DNA of 64,000 bases from the NCBI RefSeq assembly GCF_002646595.1, contig NZ_PDUD01000002.1, positions 62,001 through 126,000 of the forward strand, given 5' to 3'. The stretch is from Flavilitoribacter nigricans DSM 23189 = NBRC 102662 (GTDB lineage Bacteria > Bacteroidota > Bacteroidia > Chitinophagales > Saprospiraceae). Below, piece by piece: positions 1-8,576 of the stretch (its first letter is position 1; each line of letters opens with the position of its first letter). The notes under the pieces are model-generated. The model was not told the origin of the DNA. It did no database searches and saw only the letters and a list, made by a program, of their open reading frames with translations. Both the position numbers and the translations under genes were made by a program.

Positions 1-168
1 AGCCTTCCCTTCTCCCCTCCTACTCTTTCCCGGGAGAACGCGGTAAGTCCAGACCAATTCCTTGGACATCCTCCGAAATTCCATTATTTTAACCCATCCT
101 TTCCAAAATGGAGCATTGTTCCATTGTAACCCCTCAATCCATTATTTTCAAACGATCCAAGCCGAATC
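1..168. other. Intergenic leader, no gene seen
   Basis: The first 168 bases hold no convincing reading frame. The stretch just before the first gene is AT-richer with two copies of a short 'ccattatttt' word (around 82 and 140), which may be promoter-associated, but neither matches TAnnTTTG. What lies further upstream cannot be seen. Confidence 0.5.
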
Positions 169-3100
169 ATGACCAGAACGATCTTACTATCTATCTGCCT
201 GCTATTCCTGTTTTCGCAAACCCTTTGGGCACAGCCCACCGAGATCCCTTCTTCTCTCGCCCGGGGATTCACACTGCGAAATCTGACGCCCTACCAGACC
301 GGCGGCCGGATCGCCGACCTGGAAGTCGATCCCAACAACCGGGCGATCTGGTTCGCGGCGGTCGCCTCGGGCAATGTCTGGCGCACCAAAAATGCCGGAG
401 TGACCTGGGATCCCGTATTCGACAACTACGGCTCCTACTCCACCGGGGTAGTCAAGATCGACCCGAATAATTCCAACATCGTCTGGCTCGGCACCGGTGA
501 GAACAATGCGCAGCGTTCGGTCAGCAAGGGCGACGGCATATACAAAAGTGTGGACGGCGGCAGTACCTGGACCAATATGGGGCTCAAAACTTCCGAGCAC
601 ATCGGCACGATCGTGGTCGATCCCCGCAATTCGGAGGTAGTGTACGTGGCGGCGCAGGGCAGCGTGTGGATGCCGGGCGGCGAACGCGGATTGTACAAAA
701 CGACCGATGGCGGCAGCACCTGGGAGCGCATCCTGCACATCAGTGAAAATACCGGTATTTCCGAGATCATTTTCGACCCCCGCAATCCGGATATCCTGTT
801 GGTCTCCTCCTACCAGCGGCGTCGGCATCCGGGTGTGCTGGTGGCCGGTGGACCCGACGGCGGCATCTGGAAAACCACCGATGCGGGGCAAAACTGGGAA
901 AAATTGAAAAATGGACTGCCCGGCGGCGATCTCGGCCGGATCGGGCTGGCCATATCTCCGCAACAGCCGGATGTGGTCTACGCACTGATCGCCGGTACGG
1001 ACGATACCAAAGGATTTTACCGCTCGGCCAATCTGGGCGAGAACTGGACCAAGATGAGCGATTACATGGTCATCGATGCCCAGTACTATATGGAGCTGTA
1101 TCCCGATCCGCACCAGTTCGATAAGGTATACAGCGTCAATACCCTTATCGGCGTCACCGAGGACGGCGGCCGGACCTTCAGGAACATGAACAACCGGGAT
1201 ATGCACGTCGATCACCACGATATCGTCTTCGATCCCGATCATCCGGACCACATCCTGATCGGCAATGACGGCGGCATCTACGAAACCTGGGACGGTACCC
1301 AAAGCTGGCGCTTTTTTGACAATCTGCCCCTCACCCAGTTCTACCGGGTAGGGATCGACAATGCTTATCCGTTCTACAATGTGTACGGTGGCACACAGGA
1401 TAATGCCACCCTGGGTGGCCCCTCCCAAAGCATCAGCCGGGGAGGCGTCGGGAACAGTGACTGGTTCGTGACCACGGGCGGCGATGGTTTCCAGACCCGG
1501 GTCGATCCGGATGATCCCAATATTGTCTACAGCCAGTCCCAGTACGGTAATCTGGTGCGTTACGACCGGAAAAGCCAGGAGCGCATTTCCATCAAACCCC
1601 AACCGGGGGCAGGAGAAGCGCCCCTGCGGTGGCACTGGAATGCACCACTCCTGATCAGTCCCCACAGCGGCAGCCGTTTGTATTTCGCCGCCGAGCGCGT
1701 TTTCCGGAGTGACAACCGGGGCCATTCCTGGACGGCCGTGAGCGATGATCTCAGCCTCAACCGGGACCGCAACCGCCTGGAAGTGATGGATCGGGTCTGG
1801 GGCGTAGACGCGGTTTTCAAAAATGTCTGGACCTCTCCGATGGGCACCATTGTGGCCCTGGACGAAAGCCCCCTGACCGAAGGTCTGATCTACGCCGGCA
1901 CGGATGACGGGCAGATCAGCGTCACCCGGGACGGAGGGACCAACTGGGAGCGGCTCGGCCCCATCCGGAGCGTACCGGAGCATACCTATGTGGCCGACCT
2001 GCACGCTTCCCGGACCGATCCCAATACGGTATTCGCGGTCTTTAACAACCATAAATTCGGTGATTACCGCCCCTATATCTACCGCAGCGATGATGCCGGC
2101 CGCAGCTGGAGTTCTATTGCGGGAGATCTGCCGGAAGGGGAATACCTCTGGTCTGTCTACCAGGATCATGTCCGGCCCGAACTACTCTTCCTCGGAGCGG
2201 AATACGGCCTGTACTTCAGCCTGAACGGAGGGCGTCAGTGGACCAAATTTTCCCGCGGCATCCCCACCATCGCCATTCGTGATCTGGAGATCCAGCAGCG
2301 GGAGGATGACCTGGTGGCCGCTTCCTTTGGACGAGGATTTTACATTTTGGATGACTATTCGCCTTTGCGGGAGATCACGCAGGAAATGCTCGACCGGGAG
2401 GTCTACCTGTTCCCGGTCCGGGAAGCCCTGCAGTACGTAGAAGGCAGCGGTGGTGGCGGATCCCTGGGCGCTACCGCAATGAGTTCCTCCAATCCACGTT
2501 TCGGGGCCCAGATCACCTATTACCTCAGGGAGGGCACCAAAACGCTGAAACAACAGCGCCGCGAAGCAGAAGCGGCCAAAGTCAAAGCCGGCGATCCGGT
2601 GTATTATCCGGACTGGGAGGACCTGGCCGACGAACGCATGGAGCAATCGCCCAGGACAGTGATCTCCATTTTCGATGCCGCCGGTAACAAGATCAACACG
2701 GTGACCGGTCCGCTGGCCAAAGGCATCCACCGCGTCCACTGGGACCTGGAGGATCATAACGGCATCAAGGTGACTGCCGGGACCTACACCGCCCGGATCG
2801 CAACGGTCGTGAACGGCGTTTGGCGGGATACGGATATCTCCCAATCTTTCGAGGTCAAATTGCTGGAAAATGCCACTATCCCCGCGAGTGATCTGGCCGA
2901 CCGCACGGCCTTTCTCCAGCAGGCTACGGCTTTGCGGAGTGAAGTTCGCCGGTCACAACGGATTCTGTCTTCCGTGTCGGAAGAGATCAGCAGGGCTATT
3001 TCCGCTGCGTTGGGATCGCCCCAACTGCACGGGGAAACTTACGAAAAACTGATCACCCTGGAAAAAAGACTACACCAGTTCCGCCTTAGTCTGGAAGGCA

Positions 3101-3360
3101 ATGAGCTGATGACCGAAAAGATGGAGTTGATCCCTCCCGCCATCACGTCCCGGCTGTGGAACGCTACTTCCGCGAACCGGACGAGTTCCGCCCCCACGGA
3201 GACCCAGCGGGAGGATTACCGGATCGCGGAGCAGGAGTATGCTTCCCTAGCGGCTGAATACAATCGCTTCGTGCAGGAAGAACTTACGCCCATGGCCAAA
3301 CAGCTGAACGATGCCGGCACTTCGGTGATCCTTACCTTGCAACAATTCGGCACCCGTTAA
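169..3360 (+). CDS. Secreted Asp-box (BNR/VPS10-sortilin-like) beta-propeller protein
   Basis: Large secreted protein of 1063 residues, usually annotated as 'glycosyl hydrolase' or 'sortilin-like' in Bacteroidota. A clear signal peptide covers residues 1-21 (hydrophobic run then LWA|Q). About ten Asp-box repeats of the S-x-D-x-G-x-x-W type can be read, for example KSVDGGSTW, KTTDGGSTW, KTTDAGQNW, RSDDAGRSW, ending near residue 740; these build one or two seven-bladed propellers. A FlgD-like beta-sandwich follows (HWDLEDHNGIKVTAGTY), then a helical tail of about 150 residues. No T9SS sorting domain is visible at the C-terminus, so it is probably periplasmic or exported otherwise. Asp-boxes are structural and do not prove glycosidase activity; substrate is unknown. 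It stands alone on this strand. The family is clear, the function is not. Confidence 0.85.
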   Translation: MTRTILLSICLLFLFSQTLWAQPTEIPSSLARGFTLRNLTPYQTGGRIADLEVDPNNRAIWFAAVASGNVWRTKNAGVTWDPVFDNYGSYSTGVVKIDPNNSNIVWLGTGENNAQRSVSKGDGIYKSVDGGSTWTNMGLKTSEHIGTIVVDPRNSEVVYVAAQGSVWMPGGERGLYKTTDGGSTWERILHISENTGISEIIFDPRNPDILLVSSYQRRRHPGVLVAGGPDGGIWKTTDAGQNWEKLKNGLPGGDLGRIGLAISPQQPDVVYALIAGTDDTKGFYRSANLGENWTKMSDYMVIDAQYYMELYPDPHQFDKVYSVNTLIGVTEDGGRTFRNMNNRDMHVDHHDIVFDPDHPDHILIGNDGGIYETWDGTQSWRFFDNLPLTQFYRVGIDNAYPFYNVYGGTQDNATLGGPSQSISRGGVGNSDWFVTTGGDGFQTRVDPDDPNIVYSQSQYGNLVRYDRKSQERISIKPQPGAGEAPLRWHWNAPLLISPHSGSRLYFAAERVFRSDNRGHSWTAVSDDLSLNRDRNRLEVMDRVWGVDAVFKNVWTSPMGTIVALDESPLTEGLIYAGTDDGQISVTRDGGTNWERLGPIRSVPEHTYVADLHASRTDPNTVFAVFNNHKFGDYRPYIYRSDDAGRSWSSIAGDLPEGEYLWSVYQDHVRPELLFLGAEYGLYFSLNGGRQWTKFSRGIPTIAIRDLEIQQREDDLVAASFGRGFYILDDYSPLREITQEMLDREVYLFPVREALQYVEGSGGGGSLGATAMSSSNPRFGAQITYYLREGTKTLKQQRREAEAAKVKAGDPVYYPDWEDLADERMEQSPRTVISIFDAAGNKINTVTGPLAKGIHRVHWDLEDHNGIKVTAGTYTARIATVVNGVWRDTDISQSFEVKLLENATIPASDLADRTAFLQQATALRSEVRRSQRILSSVSEEISRAISAALGSPQLHGETYEKLITLEKRLHQFRLSLEGNELMTEKMELIPPAITSRLWNATSANRTSSAPTETQREDYRIAEQEYASLAAEYNRFVQEELTPMAKQLNDAGTSVILTLQQFGTR

Positions 3361-3466
3361 CGGATTTCGATCTTTCTCAATACCGCTCATTTTCCTACCG
3401 GTTGAACAACAGACGGGGAGTGCGGAAGCAAGTAGTACCGAAGAGTGAAAATTAATAAAGCTTGTC

Positions 3467-3632
3467 TTCACCGCGAAGGCCGCGAAGTTTTACAATGACT
3501 TCTTTCGAGAAAATTTGCTTCAGCAAATTTTTCAATCTTTTGCGACATTAACGGTTAAGTACGCAAAGGTTAGTGAATTTGACGACGGCAAATCCACTAA
3601 CAAGCTTAGCGTCTTTGTGCCTCCGCGGTGAA
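3467..3632. repeat. Structured palindromic repeat element (REP/MITE-like)
   Basis: A 166-bp non-coding unit bounded by a perfect 9-bp inverted repeat, ttcaccgcg (3467-3475) and cgcggtgaa (3624-3632), extending imperfectly inward. Inside lie two strong hairpins: aaaatttgct/agcaaatttt with a 2-base loop at 3510-3531, and ttagtgaatttg/caaatccactaa (one mismatch) at 3570-3600. The wording (gcgaaggc, cgcaaagg, gcgtctttgtg) recalls repeats that are common between genes of Bacteroidota. It may also end transcription of the upstream gene. Confidence 0.6.
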
Positions 3633-3767
3633 ATTCAGTCATTTCTGGTTTTCGATTTTTAACTATTAATGTCCCTCACTAGTTGCTTACTCACTCCCCG
3701 CCGCTTTATCCGGAACTTCCAAAAACAAATCACCCAAATGGGTGAAAAATAACTGCTACTCCCAGAA

Positions 3768-3775
3768 TATTTTTG
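3768..3775 (+). promoter_or_regulatory. Candidate -7 promoter box for the FG-GAP protein gene
   Basis: TATTTTTG matches the Bacteroidota -7 consensus TAnnTTTG, about 96 bases before the chosen start at 3872. No TTG is found at the expected -33 position, so support is partial. Confidence 0.35.
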
Positions 3776-3871
3776 CTCCGAAAAGATCATTCCCGGTCTG
3801 GTATAGCCGATTGGTGGCACCCCCGTATTACCAGACCTACAGTTCCTAACGATTTTATTAATCCTGAAAGC

Positions 3872-6559
3872 ATGAGAACATTCACACACCTAAAACCCAC
3901 ATTTTTATTATTTTTTTTCTTCCTTTTCGGACCGTTACTCCAGGCACAACTCTGTACCGATCCCGGATTTCCTCCCGAGATAATCTCCAAAAACGTCAAA
4001 AATCTGACCGACGCCGAGATCGTTGATCTGGATATGGACGGATACCGGGACATCGTGGTGGCCTCCGGTTCTGACAACAAGGTCATCTGGCTGGAAAATG
4101 ATGGTACGCAAACCTTTACCGAGCACGACATCTCTACCAGCATGTCCGGTGTATCGGATATCTCGATCGTAGATTTTGATCAGGACGGTGATCCGGACAT
4201 TGTTGCGGCCTGTGCGGGCAATGGCGATCTATATTTCATTGAGAATCTCGGCGAAGCACTGGCCTTCGTGGACCGCTTCCTGGTCACTATCATTGGCATC
4301 GCCTCTATCGATGTAGCCGATATCGATCGGGATGGCGACTGGGATATCGGCTACGCCAGCCCCTCCCAGAAAACCGTAGGCTATGTGCTCAATAGTAGTC
4401 CGACCTTCACCGCTGTACCGGTATCGAGCAGCGTGCCCGGAGCCAGTGCGGTCGATGCGCTGGACCTGGACCAGGACGGTGATGTCGACCTGATGGCCGC
4501 CTCGCCCGACGATGGCCTAGTGGTCGTTTTCTGGAATGACGGCAGTCTTTCGTTTAGCGGCGAAGATCTGGCCAGTGGCATTCAGGGGGTTACCTCCTTC
4601 CAGGTAGCCGATCTTAACCGGGACGGTTCTCCGGATTTCGTAGCCTGCATTCCGACGGATGAGGAGATCATCCTGTTCAAAAATGACGGCAGCAATAACT
4701 TCAGTCCCGAAGGGGTCGACAATAGTTCCGAGGGCGTCGCCTGGGTTTCGGTAGCGGACGTAAACGGCGACGGCACCTACGATGTCCTTGGAGCCAGCCC
4801 GACCGCTGAGGTGCTCTTTTGGTACAGCCATGCCGGAGATCTAAGTTTTGATCGCCAGGTTGTTTCCCAGGACTTACCGGGTGCACTAACGGCGGCGGTC
4901 GGCGATCTGGATCGTGACGGCGACCTGGATATTATTTCCGGCAGCCCATCGGACGGCGGACTGACCTTCTTCGAGAATACCTGCGAGCAGTGTACAGGCA
5001 TCGCTTTCAACTCCATAAGCATCAACGCCGGAGGCACGAATAACCCCATCCGCGGCACCCTGGCGGATATGGATATGGACGGCGACATCGATATCCTTTC
5101 CAATTACAATCCGACCCAAGGGGTCTACCTCACCGTCAATCAGGGAAATGGCACCTTCGCTACCCCGGCACTGATCGGCGGCACCTCCAATACCAACTGG
5201 CTGGAAGCCGGTGATATCGACGGCGACGGCGATCCGGATGTTATCGCCTCTTCGGCGGCATTGCCGGGTCTGAGCTGGTTCGAAAACGACGGAAGCCCTC
5301 CCTACACGGAGCATACTATTTCCAGCACTGTATCTTATCTGAATATTGATATTGGTGACCTGGATGGCGATGGTGATCTGGACATAGTGGGAGGAAACGG
5401 ACTCAATATTAACTGGTGGATCAATGATGGTGCAGGTAACTTCACCTCTCAGACTATATCCGTATTGAGTATGCAGTACGCGACGCTTACGATGGTCGAC
5501 CTCGACCAGGACGGAGATATGGATATCCTCACGGGTTCTACCGGAAGTAACCGGATCGACTGGATGGATAACCAGGGCAGCCAGACATTCCTGTTGCGTT
5601 CCATTTCCGCAACCCGGCCCAGTAATCACCTAATTGCCGAAGATATAGATATGGACGGGGACCTCGACGTTGTATCTATCGACCGGAATGGTGACCGGAT
5701 GGACTGGTACGAGAACAACGGCTCCCAGGCTTTTACCGAACACGCCATCGACACCCCTAACGGTCCGTACGAGATCGGATCGGCGGACCTGGATCAGGAC
5801 GGTGATCCGGATCTGGTGACGGGCAGCATCAGCAGCGGCCCCATCCGCTGGTACGAGAATGACGGTGGCACCTTTACCTCCCATTTGTTCGGGCCGGGCA
5901 CCCTTCACGCCTTCATCGCACCGGCGGACATAGACCAGGATGGCACCCCGGACCTCGTCTCTTTTGCTTCGCTTTCGGATGAGATCTACGTGCACTACAA
6001 TTACTGCAGTACCATCTGCGGGGAAGATGACCTAACGGTAACGGACAGTCCGGTATCGCCCGGCACTTACCACGGCGCGCAAACCCTCTGGTCCGATGCC
6101 GAAATAGACGGTAGTGATGTAGTCGTTATTTTCAAAGCGGGTACCTCGATCACCCTCGCTCCGGGCTTCCAGGTGACGGGTGGGGCCGAATTCCACGCCC
6201 TGATCGAAGACTGCCCCACTCCCAGCAATTTAACCGAAGCGCCGCCGGCAACGGCCAGTCGGCGCAACTTTCCACTGGATAAAACGGATCTACCCGCCGG
6301 CAAGACCATCTCGGTAGTACCCAACCCAAGCCGGGGTGAAGCCACGATTCTGTACGAGCTGGCCGAAACCGGTCCGGTTAAATTATCCGTGCAGGACCTC
6401 CAGGGCAGGACGGTCCGTACGATACTTTCCGGTACCCGCCAGGAATCCGGCCAACATCAGTTGCAGTTGAATGTGCAGGACCTGGAAGCGGGATTCTACA
6501 TTGTTCGGCTGGAAACCGAACGGGAATTCCGTACGATTAAGATCGTCGTTATGGATTAA
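3872..6559 (+). CDS. T9SS-secreted FG-GAP/VCBS repeat protein
   Basis: Secreted calcium-binding beta-propeller protein of 895 residues. The start at 3872 is chosen because it opens directly on a signal peptide (MRTFTHLKP then a phenylalanine/leucine-rich core ending LLQA|Q); the open frame runs 33 codons further upstream without signal-peptide character. Fourteen calcium loops of the form D-x-D-x-D-G-D-x-D can be counted (for example DFDQDGDPDI, DLDRDGDLDI, DIDGDGDPDV), between about residues 45 and 720, enough for two propellers. A linker domain with paired cysteines follows. The last ~80 residues start with VVPNPSRGEATI and contain the GFYIVRLE strand, a type A T9SS sorting domain, so the protein is expected to be released or anchored at the cell surface. 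A strong terminator follows at 6628. Likely role is adhesion or glycan/protein binding; partner unknown. Confidence 0.9.
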   Translation: MRTFTHLKPTFLLFFFFLFGPLLQAQLCTDPGFPPEIISKNVKNLTDAEIVDLDMDGYRDIVVASGSDNKVIWLENDGTQTFTEHDISTSMSGVSDISIVDFDQDGDPDIVAACAGNGDLYFIENLGEALAFVDRFLVTIIGIASIDVADIDRDGDWDIGYASPSQKTVGYVLNSSPTFTAVPVSSSVPGASAVDALDLDQDGDVDLMAASPDDGLVVVFWNDGSLSFSGEDLASGIQGVTSFQVADLNRDGSPDFVACIPTDEEIILFKNDGSNNFSPEGVDNSSEGVAWVSVADVNGDGTYDVLGASPTAEVLFWYSHAGDLSFDRQVVSQDLPGALTAAVGDLDRDGDLDIISGSPSDGGLTFFENTCEQCTGIAFNSISINAGGTNNPIRGTLADMDMDGDIDILSNYNPTQGVYLTVNQGNGTFATPALIGGTSNTNWLEAGDIDGDGDPDVIASSAALPGLSWFENDGSPPYTEHTISSTVSYLNIDIGDLDGDGDLDIVGGNGLNINWWINDGAGNFTSQTISVLSMQYATLTMVDLDQDGDMDILTGSTGSNRIDWMDNQGSQTFLLRSISATRPSNHLIAEDIDMDGDLDVVSIDRNGDRMDWYENNGSQAFTEHAIDTPNGPYEIGSADLDQDGDPDLVTGSISSGPIRWYENDGGTFTSHLFGPGTLHAFIAPADIDQDGTPDLVSFASLSDEIYVHYNYCSTICGEDDLTVTDSPVSPGTYHGAQTLWSDAEIDGSDVVVIFKAGTSITLAPGFQVTGGAEFHALIEDCPTPSNLTEAPPATASRRNFPLDKTDLPAGKTISVVPNPSRGEATILYELAETGPVKLSVQDLQGRTVRTILSGTRQESGQHQLQLNVQDLEAGFYIVRLETEREFRTIKIVVMD

Positions 6560-6627
6560 ACGGATCACAGGTCCGACCCGGGCCGACGGTTGATCCTTGG
6601 TTCAACACAGTATTGATCTCCATTGAG

Positions 6628-6670
6628 CAGGGCAGGAAAGAGAATTGGAAGCTTTCCTGCCCTGTTTGTT
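6628..6670 (+). terminator. Rho-independent terminator of the FG-GAP gene
   Basis: A perfect 13-bp stem, cagggcaggaaag (6628-6640) pairing with ctttcctgcccctg-type complement ctttcctgccctg (6652-6664), 11-base loop, followed by tttgtt. It lies 68 bases after the stop codon. Confidence 0.85.
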
Positions 6671-6722
6671 CACCCACTCACCCACTCACCCACTCACCCA
6701 CTCACCCACTCACCCACTCACC
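6671..6722. repeat. 8-bp tandem repeat, 6.5 copies
   Basis: The unit cacccact is repeated without error six and a half times directly after the terminator and 60 bases before the marR start. Unit length is not a multiple of three and the array is not in a gene. Perfect arrays of this kind can change copy number by slipped-strand mispairing; here it would alter spacing upstream of the marR promoter. Confidence 0.9.
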
Positions 6723-6747
6723 TAGCAAGCAGTCACACAGACAAATA

Positions 6748-6762
6748 GTTGACTTTGTCAAC
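6748..6762. promoter_or_regulatory. Palindromic operator of the marR-GNAT genes
   Basis: Perfect inverted repeat gttgac-ttt-gtcaac, 20 bases before the marR start codon. Its ttgac half sits where the -33 element would be, with an imperfect -7 box (ttattttg, 6771-6778) about 20 bases downstream. MarR-family dimers bind such short palindromes, and autorepression by occlusion of the promoter is the expected mode; that step is inferred. Confidence 0.65.
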
Positions 6763-6782
6763 CATTTCAATTATTTTGCACC

Positions 6783-7214
6783 ATGGATCAATCCCAAATC
6801 AACGAGATCAGGGTTTTCAATCGTTTCTACACCAAATTTATCGGATTGCTGGACAAGCACGTGCTCAACAGTGCCTACTCCCTGCCGGAAGCCCGAATAC
6901 TGTTCGAGTTGTACCGGGAGCCGGGGCTGACCGCTTCCGACCTCATCCGGTTACTGGATGTAGACAAGGGTTATCTGAGTCGTATGCTGAAGCGATTTGA
7001 AAAAGGAGCGATGCTCCGCAAGCAGGTTTCTGCTCAGGATCGGCGGGTGGTGCACCTCAGTTTGTCCGAATCGGGAAAAGCGGAATACGAACGATTGGAC
7101 CGGGCTTCTTCGGAGCACATCCGGAAGATCTTCCGGCATTACTCCATGGCGGAGATCCGGGCGCTGATCAACCACATGCAGGGGATCCAAAATTTGATCA
7201 ACAAAAGCAGCTAG
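6783..7214 (+). CDS. MarR-family transcriptional regulator
   Basis: A 143-residue winged-helix repressor of the MarR family, normal length. The recognition region is readable: LTASDLIRLLDVDKGYLSRMLKRFE (helix-turn-helix, roughly residues 50-75) followed by the wing with the family's DRR signature (SAQDRRVVHLSLSESG). Terminal helices would form the dimer. The gene ends TAG two bases before the start of a GNAT acetyltransferase gene, so the two are surely co-transcribed; in many genomes these two domains are one fused protein, and here they are split. The palindrome at 6748-6762 is its probable operator. The inducing ligand is unknown. Confidence 0.9.
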   Translation: MDQSQINEIRVFNRFYTKFIGLLDKHVLNSAYSLPEARILFELYREPGLTASDLIRLLDVDKGYLSRMLKRFEKGAMLRKQVSAQDRRVVHLSLSESGKAEYERLDRASSEHIRKIFRHYSMAEIRALINHMQGIQNLINKSS

Positions 7215-7216
7215 CT

Positions 7217-7720
7217 ATGGCGAATTCGACGATTTCCGCTGCTGACATCCGGATCAGGACCGAGATCAAACCGGGTGATATCGGCTTTGTCATTTACCGG
7301 CACGGCGTGTTGTACGCCGAGGAGTACAACTACGGCTTTCCTTTTGAACTCTACGTCGCCAAAACGGTGCACGAGTTCTATCAGCACTACGATCCGGCGC
7401 GCGACCGCACCTGGGTCTGCGAGCACGAAGACCGGATCATCGGGTTTCTGGTACTGCAGCACCGGGAAAACAACACGGCGCAGTTGCGTTATTTCTATCT
7501 GGAAAAAGCCTACCGCGGTATCGGGCTCGGCAAAAAACTGATGGATCTGTATATGGCGTTCTACCGGCAGTGCGGCTACGACTCCACCTATCTGTGGACG
7601 GCCCACGAACACCGCGAGGCGGCCGCCCTCTACCTCAGATATGGCTTTTCGCTGACGGAAGAAGCAGAGTCGACGACCTTCGGTCGGAAGGTCATCGAAC
7701 GGAAATACGAATTGCAGTAA
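7217..7720 (+). CDS. GNAT-family N-acetyltransferase
   Basis: A 167-residue acetyl-CoA-dependent acyltransferase. Motif A, which binds the pyrophosphate of acetyl-CoA, is clear: LRYFYLEKAYRGIGLGKKLM (R/Q-x-x-G-x-G/A pattern, about residues 94-113), and the C-terminal motif B region reads HEHREAAALYLRYGFS. It begins two bases after the marR stop codon and is the second gene of a two-gene operon. MarR-GNAT pairs and fusions are widespread and often modify small amines or antibiotics, but the substrate here cannot be told from sequence. It ends 10 bases from the convergent thioredoxin gene. Confidence 0.88.
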   Translation: MANSTISAADIRIRTEIKPGDIGFVIYRHGVLYAEEYNYGFPFELYVAKTVHEFYQHYDPARDRTWVCEHEDRIIGFLVLQHRENNTAQLRYFYLEKAYRGIGLGKKLMDLYMAFYRQCGYDSTYLWTAHEHREAAALYLRYGFSLTEEAESTTFGRKVIERKYELQ

Positions 7721-7730
7721 GCGGAAATGA

Positions 7731-8228
7731 TTATTTGCCCTTTCCTCCCCTACTGATCATTTGATCGACCCCGGAGGTAAATTCTTCTAAGGTAGCCGTA
7801 TAGCCCGTTTTACCGAGGGCTTCGATAACGAACCCGCCTTTGCTTTCGTCTTTATCTAGGTTAAACACCCAAACGGTGGGATATCCCCGGACCTGAAAGG
7901 CACGCTGCAGGGACTGGTTCTGTTGCCGGATCTCATCCGGGATCTGCTTTCTTCTGGGGAAATCCAGTTCCAGCAATACCACATTATCTTCCGCCCAAGA
8001 TTTGAAATCCGGCTTGTTGAAGACAGCAGCACTTAATCTTTTGCACCAGCCGCACCAGTCGCTACCGGTAAAGTTAGCCAGGATGGGTTTGCCCGTCTTT
8101 TTGGACAGGGCATAAGCATCGTCGATATTGACCAGCCAGCCTTCGTGGGTGGCTTTGTATTCTTTCTGGGCGGAGAGGCCGACCGATGATAGCAGTAAAA
8201 ATGCCAAAAATAGGATGCTGTTTTTCAT
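7731..8228 (-). CDS. Periplasmic thioredoxin-like protein
   Basis: A 165-residue secreted thioredoxin-fold protein (Thioredoxin_7/DUF255-like). Residues 1-20 are a signal peptide ending LSA|Q. The redox motif is C59-G-W-C62 in the context GSDWCGWCKRL, and the cis-proline loop is GYPTVWVF. The mature protein should sit in the periplasm, in reducing or isomerising disulfides of exported proteins; the WCxWC type motif is common in Bacteroidota proteins of this class. It is convergent with the GNAT gene and lies downstream of the TonB-receptor gene on the same strand, but 348 bases away, so it is probably a separate unit. Confidence 0.88.
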   Translation of the reverse strand: MKNSILFLAFLLLSSVGLSAQKEYKATHEGWLVNIDDAYALSKKTGKPILANFTGSDWCGWCKRLSAAVFNKPDFKSWAEDNVVLLELDFPRRKQIPDEIRQQNQSLQRAFQVRGYPTVWVFNLDKDESKGGFVIEALGKTGYTATLEEFTSGVDQMISRGGKGK

Positions 8229-8576
8229 GAGTATAGTTTCGAATTGATAAATTTAATGGAGTTCAGATCCAGCTCTTGAAAACTGTATTAAGGTCAACGT
8301 TTATTAGGGAGGCGTTATTGGATGCCCGGAAAATAGGTTTACGGCTGTCCGCTCCGGGACCTTTGACCGGGTAAAAATACGATCTTATATTTAAAGAAAA
8401 CGATATCGGAATGTTAGAGGCATGTTAAGGGTGCGGAAAAACACCGCATCCTGGTCCAAAAAGCAATACACCGCTTTTCCGATCAGGAAAAACGATGCAT
8501 CGCCGTGGAGAAAACGTATGATTAGTGTGGATAGGTCGGTAACCGACAAGCCCGCAGGCTTCAGTCCTCCGTACCG
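8229..8576. other. Intergenic region with one hairpin
   Basis: No gene is seen. A hairpin gggtgcgg/ccgcatcc with loop aaaaaca lies at 8429-8451 and a short one (gtcgg-taa-ccgac) near 8530; neither has a T-run, so termination of the TonB-receptor gene here is uncertain. The thioredoxin promoter must lie in the part near 8229. Confidence 0.4.

Noticed and set aside
202-2169. 655-codon minus-strand frame antisense to the Asp-box protein
   Set aside because: It is the mirror of a gene with strong codon bias; its translation is rich in Ile/Val/Gly/His with no known domain, and the plus-strand protein has a signal peptide and repeats.
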